This document shows, piece by piece, positions 7,676 to 13,700 of a stretch of 15,474 bases of DNA. The stretch is from positions 1 to 15,474 of the forward strand of contig DNCM01000108.1 of NCBI GenBank assembly GCA_003498085.1, given 5' to 3'. Each line of letters begins with the position of its first letter. The stretch's first letter is position 1. The translations under genes and the position numbers were made by a program. The stretch is from a bacterium (lineage in GTDB: Bacteria > UBA9089 > UBA9088). The notes beneath the pieces are model-generated. The model was given only the letters and a program-made list of their open reading frames with translations, searched no databases and had not been told where the DNA came from.

Positions 7676-7686
7676 ATTCCTTGACA
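7670..7686. repeat. Inverted TTGACA pair (TGTCAA-5 bp-TTGACA)
   Basis: TGTCAA (7670-7675) and TTGACA (7681-7686) form a perfect 6-bp inverted repeat with a 5-bp spacer. The simplest reading is two divergent -35 boxes back to back. It could also be a small operator coupling the two transcription units. Confidence 0.45.
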
Positions 7687-7708
7687 TTAAGACAAAGATA
7701 TTTTTAAA
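7681..7708 (+). promoter_or_regulatory. Possible promoter of the giant exported protein gene
   Basis: A perfect TTGACA at 7681-7686 is followed after 16 bp by TTTAAA (7703-7708), a 4-of-6 match to a -10 box, in very AT-rich DNA. The predicted leader of roughly 35 nt would include the GGAGG at 7738-7742. The -10 is weak. TAAAAT at 7718-7723 matches better but is too far from this -35. Confidence 0.35.
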
Positions 7709-7737
7709 CTTTATTTTTAAAATAAATTTAGAAAAAT

Positions 7738-7742
7738 GGAGG
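7738..7742 (+). promoter_or_regulatory. Shine-Dalgarno site deciding the giant gene's start
   Basis: GGAGG sits five bases before the ATG at 7748. An in-frame ATG at 7736 overlaps this site and has no ribosome site of its own, so 7748 is the start. From there the protein begins with a clean signal peptide. Confidence 0.8.
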
Positions 7743-7747
7743 CTAAA

Positions 7748-10700
7748 ATGAAAAAAATAGTTGGGATTTGCGGGATCATTTTTGTAATAATGACACAGGT
7801 TGTAGTAGGAAGTGAGATAAAACTTACTAGTCACCAGTTGAATTATTGTGGTTTTAACTGTGTCAAAGGAAATTCCTTGCTATTCATCTCAGATAGAGAT
7901 GGGCAAGTAGATATTTATAGATACGATTTAGTGAACAACAATCAAATCGAAAATCTCACAAATGATGTATGGGTAGAGGTTGAATGTGAAGAGACTAATG
8001 ATTTATCAAAGGTAGTCTATCTCTGTATAAGTCCTGATTTTTTAGAAGAATATGAACTTAAAATCCTTGACATGGACAGTAAAGAAAAGACTCTCATAGA
8101 CGAAGGAAGAATATGGTTCTTCTGCATATCCATAAATTCAGATAAGGTTGCCTATGATAAAGATAATGATATATGGGTGTATGATATAACTACTGGAGAC
8201 AAAACAATAGTTACAAATAGCCCAAATAGTTATAAAAATAGTCTTTGTTTTTTGAACCAAAACGAAATCTTATTTTCAGAAGATGGGTATATCAAAAAGG
8301 TAAATTTATCTACTTCTGAAATCTCAATCATTGCTGAAGGTATCAAAGCAAAAGCCTCGCCCGATGGTACAAAGATAGCATATGTGAAATGTGATTATGG
8401 AGGATGCGGGCTTTATCTATCTACTGATAATTCTCCTATTTTGATTGACACAGCTTCAGAGATAGTAGATTTTTGTTGGGCATCTTCTAACGATAAAATT
8501 GCATATACAAAGTCAATGGGTATAAAAGAGGCCCTTGTTGTAAAAGATATCATTGATGAGGAAGAAGAAGAAATAGTAATAGATAATTTATCTCCATTTG
8601 CCTTTTCTTTAAGCGATGATGGTGATTCTTTATATTACAGCAATCTGAGTAACATCTTTAAATTGGACTTAAACAAAATGGAATTTAGCAATTTAACGAA
8701 CAATGATCTGACTGCTTTAAACTTCGAGGCAAAGTTTTCTCCGAATGGCCAAAAGATAGTGTATTTAGGCTGTCCAGCACAACCGTTAAATCAATATTTT
8801 TCTATAATGGGACAAGATGTATTTGGATTATTTGTGACGGATCTAGAGGGTAGTAATAATAAGCTTGTTGGATCAGGAAGTATAATGCCAGGATTTGCAG
8901 AAATAGATACTTTTGACGTATCTGATGAAAATATAGCTTACATAGATTTGCCTATGTTTTTCAATAATGATACTGAAAGAAGTGGAATCTGGATAGTAGA
9001 TTTAGAAGGTTCAAATACACCACAAAGAATAACAGGCGATTTTGCATTCTCCCTATCATTCTCTTATGATGGACAGAGGATTGTATACAGTGGTATAGAT
9101 GATAATTTTCAGGAAAGTATATTCTTAATCGATAAAAATGGAAGAAATAAAAGATGTTTGGGAGAAGGAAGAAATGCAAAATTTTCATATAATGACAATA
9201 GAATAGCATATATTAACCAATATGGCAAACTATGTATATTAGATTCAGATATTCCAAATAATCAAATCATTTTAGATATTAGCCCTTCAAGCTTCGTTTG
9301 GTCAAAGAATGGCCAAATGATTGCATATTTGGAAGATACGATGAAAGAGATAAAGATAATATCAAATGATAATATAATCTCTGTATATGAAGCTACGACC
9401 GAAATAGAAAGAATGGTTTTTTCTGGAGATGATACAAAAATTGGCTTTGTAACAACTGATGGTTGTGTTTATACCATAAGGACAGATGGTGAAGACCTTA
9501 CAAAGATAAATGATGGTTATGCTTTAAGTATGGACTGGTCTTGTAATAACGATATAGTATATGTCCAAATGTTCTCTTATGAGCATGAAACAGAAGAAAA
9601 TACTGTGACCAAATCTTTAAGTCGTAGGATGGAAGTCTTTCAGAATCAACAAGAAGAACAAAGCAAGAAAAAACCCCGTAGTGCCGATGTATATCTTCTG
9701 AAAGCCTCTTTGCAACAAGAAGGCATTATTACTGTGTACGATGTAGATGGCACTATCCTTGGCACACATACTACTATCCAAGAAGGGATAAATGCTTGTC
9801 CAGAGGGAGGTACAGTCTCTGTCTCTGCCGGGATATACAATGAGGTCGTGTATATCAATAAAGGGATTGCATTAATTGGCATAGGTACACCAACGATAAC
9901 AGCACAAGGACTTGGAGACACGAATACTGTGACCTTTGATGGTACTGTTACAGATAATGCTTTAATCTGTGGGTTCATAATAACTGGGGCACCAGAAGGG
10001 TATTCATATGGCAATGGAATATTTTGTAGTACTGCCTCCCCAGCCATTACCAACAATATAATATCATGGAATAGTGATAATGGTATCGCATGCTATTACT
10101 CCTCACCAGTTATTTATAATAACATAGTATCAGAAAATGATGAGGGTATTTATTGTGAAATCTCCTCTCCAACTATTACAAATAACACAATAGTAAAAAG
10201 TGATGATTGTGGCATTGTGTGTATTAATTCTTCGCCAACTATTACAAATAACACAATAACAGAAAATTATGATGTTGGTATAGCCTGCGAAGGAAATTCA
10301 TCACCAATCATTGCAAATAATATTATTATAGAAAGTTTTTGCGGTATCTTTTGTGGGGAAAATTCCTCTCCAACTATCACGAATAACACTATATCAGAGA
10401 ATAGCGGTATTGGTATTTATTGTAATAACTCTTCTCCAACCATTCACAACAATGTTATTACCAAGAATGGCACAGAAAGTCATGAATTCTGGAACGGTGG
10501 TATCTACGCAACCCAAACTTCTAACCCTATTATCAACTATAATTGTATCTGGTGGAATGGACCCGATGGTAACAACAATTATTGTGGCTGCTTCTCTGGT
10601 ACAAATGACATCTCAGCAGACCCACAATTTGTAGGAGAAGGCGACTACCACCTTCAATCAACATCACCTTGTATAAACAAAGGTACAAACACACCACCCG

Positions 10701-13700
10701 GCGGCTTACCAGAAACAGATAAAGACGGAAACCCAAGAATAGTTGGTGGAATCGTTGACATGGGTGCATACGAATTTCAAGGAACACCACCATCTGGTAC
10801 AATCACAGGTACTATCTCTTACACAGGCACAAAGATAGGGACACTTAATATTGGATTATTTACATCTATGTCAGATGAGCCAATTACAGGAATAGAAATA
10901 TCTAGTCCAGCATTTCCACAGACTTATACAATTGGAGGCATTATTCCAGGGACTTACTATATTGGAGCATTTTTAGATGCTGATAATAATGAAAATCCAT
11001 CCATTGGTGACCCTATAGGTTTATTTGGTAGTTTATCGGCTGTATATTATTCTCCTTTGCAAGTAGTTGGCACACCTACTCCCATTGTAGTAGAACCAGG
11101 GGCTATTACCTCTGATATAAACTTTGAATTGACACATGAAATTCAACAGAGGCTTAAAGAATGGACTTTTATGGTATATCTTGATGGAGATAATAATTTA
11201 GAAGGCGCAGGAATAGATGATGTAAATGAGATGGAAGAGGTTGGTTCTGATGAGAATATAAATATAATTGTTCAGTTTGATAGGATTAAAGGTTATGATT
11301 CTTCAAATGGGAATTGGACTGATTGTAGGAGATTTTATATTACTAATGATGATGATCCACGCACTATTAACTCTCCAGCTGTTGAGATACTTGGTGAAGT
11401 AAATATGGCAGAGACAAAAACCCTGACAGAATTTATACAATGGGGATATGATAACTACCCTGCAAAGAAATATGCCTTAATTTTATGGAATCATGGTGAT
11501 GGCTGGCGGAAAAGAATGATGGAATTACGAAGTAAAGGCATACGGACAGATGGTGCAGATAAAGCTGTCTGCTGGGATGATACTTCAAAAGGCGATTGTC
11601 TTTATATGTCTGAAGTAAAAGAGGCTTTGGCAGCATCTGGTAAAAAGTTTGATTTAATAGGCTTTGATGCCTGCCTCATGGGAATGATTGAGGTTGCTTA
11701 TCAGGTACGGGACTATGCTGATGTTGTAGTCTTCTCACAAGATGTAGAACCAGGTGATGGTTGGCCATATCACACGATACTTGGTGATTTGGCCGGGACA
11801 CCAACAATGACTCAAGAAGAATTAGGCGAGGTAATCGTAAGAAGATATAGTGAGGAATATGAAGGTGAAGACGAAATAACACAATCTGCCATTAATTTGA
11901 ATAAGCTTAAAACATGGGTACCTGGGACATTATCTTTATTTGCAAATTCATTAGAGTATTATTGGGATGAGATAAGAGAAAATAGAGGTATGACAGACCA
12001 TGTATATCATACAAATTATGAATCATATGCAGATCTTTATCACTTTGCAACACTAATGGAGGGTATTGAAGATGAAAATATAATAAATGCTGCAAATGCT
12101 TTAAAGTCTGAGATAGCAGAATCTGTGATAGCTAATTATGCGAGTTTCGACCATCCACACTTTTATGGATTAAACATATACTTTCCGGAGGATTCTTCGG
12201 ATAATAAATACGATGATTATGTAAATTTACAGCCTGTTGATTTTCCAAAGGATACAACATGGGATGAATTTTTGGTAAGATTTTGTAAGATATCACCAGA
12301 TACTCCAAAGATTGCTTCACTTTATTCAGTTCCCTTAAATCAAACATTTACAGTAAGTTGGCCATCTGTTCCTAAAGCAGATCATTATGAACTTGCAGAG
12401 GGTACCTCTACATTAAACTTCATTACCATAGCAACTACCACAGGAACATCTTGTGTAATCCCTGGAAAAGGAGAAGAAGGTTTTTATTATTACATAGTAA
12501 GGACATTTATCGGGACAGAATTTGGTAATTGGAGCTTTCCAGAGGATATTTGGGTTGGACCAAATACTGCACCAACAATAGAATTATTAACCCCAGGCCC
12601 AGAAGGGACCACTACAGATAAAAACCTTCTCATCAGCTGGGAAGCCTATGATCAAGATGACGATGCTAGAATAAGCATTTATTATGATGATGATAACCAA
12701 GGATACGATGGTATCTTAATTGTAGGAGGAATATTAGAAAAGGATGGATCAGATACCTATCTTTGGGATACATCTTTTCTTCCACAAAAGACATACTACA
12801 TCTATGCGATGATAACAGATGGGAAGGAGGCAGAAAGGAGAGCTCCTCCTGTTTATTCTGATTACTCTGGCCCCTTAACAATAACCCACGGGACAAAATC
12901 CTGGACATTGTTGATTTATCTTGATGGGGATAATAATTTAGAAGGTGCAGGGATAGATGATGTTAATGAGATGGAAGAAGTAGGTTCTGATGAGAATATA
13001 AATATAATCGTCCAGTTTGATAGGCATCCAAAATACGATAAGACAAATGGTAATTGGAGTGATTGTAGGAGATTTTATACTACGAAGGATAATGATCCAC
13101 GCACTATTAACTCTCCAGTTGTTGAGGTGCTTGGTGAGGTAAATATGGCGGAGACAAGAACCCTGACAGATTTTATCCAATGGGGAATTGATTGTTATCC
13201 TGCAGAAAGGTATGCCTTAGTACTCTGGAACCACGGTGGTGGCTGGCGGGAAAAAATGGAAGAATTAGAAAACAAAGGTATAAAAGTAAGAGGAGCAAAT
13301 AGGGCTGTATGTTGGGATGAAACTTCAAATAATGATTGCCTATACATGTCCGAGGTGAAAGAGGCTTTGACAGCATCTGGTAAAATGTTTGATTTAATAG
13401 GTTTTGATGCCTGCCTTATGGGAATGATTGAGGTTGCTTACCAGATAAAAGATTATGCAGATGTGATGGTTGCATCACAGGAGGTAGAGCCATGGGATGG
13501 CTGGCCATATCACACGATACTTGGTGATTTGGCCGGGACACCAACAATGACTCAAGAAGAATTAGGCGAGGTAATCGTAAGAAGATATAGTGAGGAATAT
13601 GAAGGTGAAGACGAAATAACACAATCTGCTATTGATTTAGATGGAATCCCCAGATTAGCCACAACTACATCACAACTTGCAGATGAGATGATAAGTAATT

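Noticed and set aside
7736..7747. Upstream in-frame ATG (7736) as start of the giant gene
   Set aside because: It overlaps the GGAGG that serves the ATG at 7748 and would put acidic and polar residues before the signal peptide.
10013..10560. Regular about 66-bp repeats that might suggest a CRISPR array
   Set aside because: The repeats are imperfect, have no unique spacers of uniform length, and encode in-frame beta-helix rungs.
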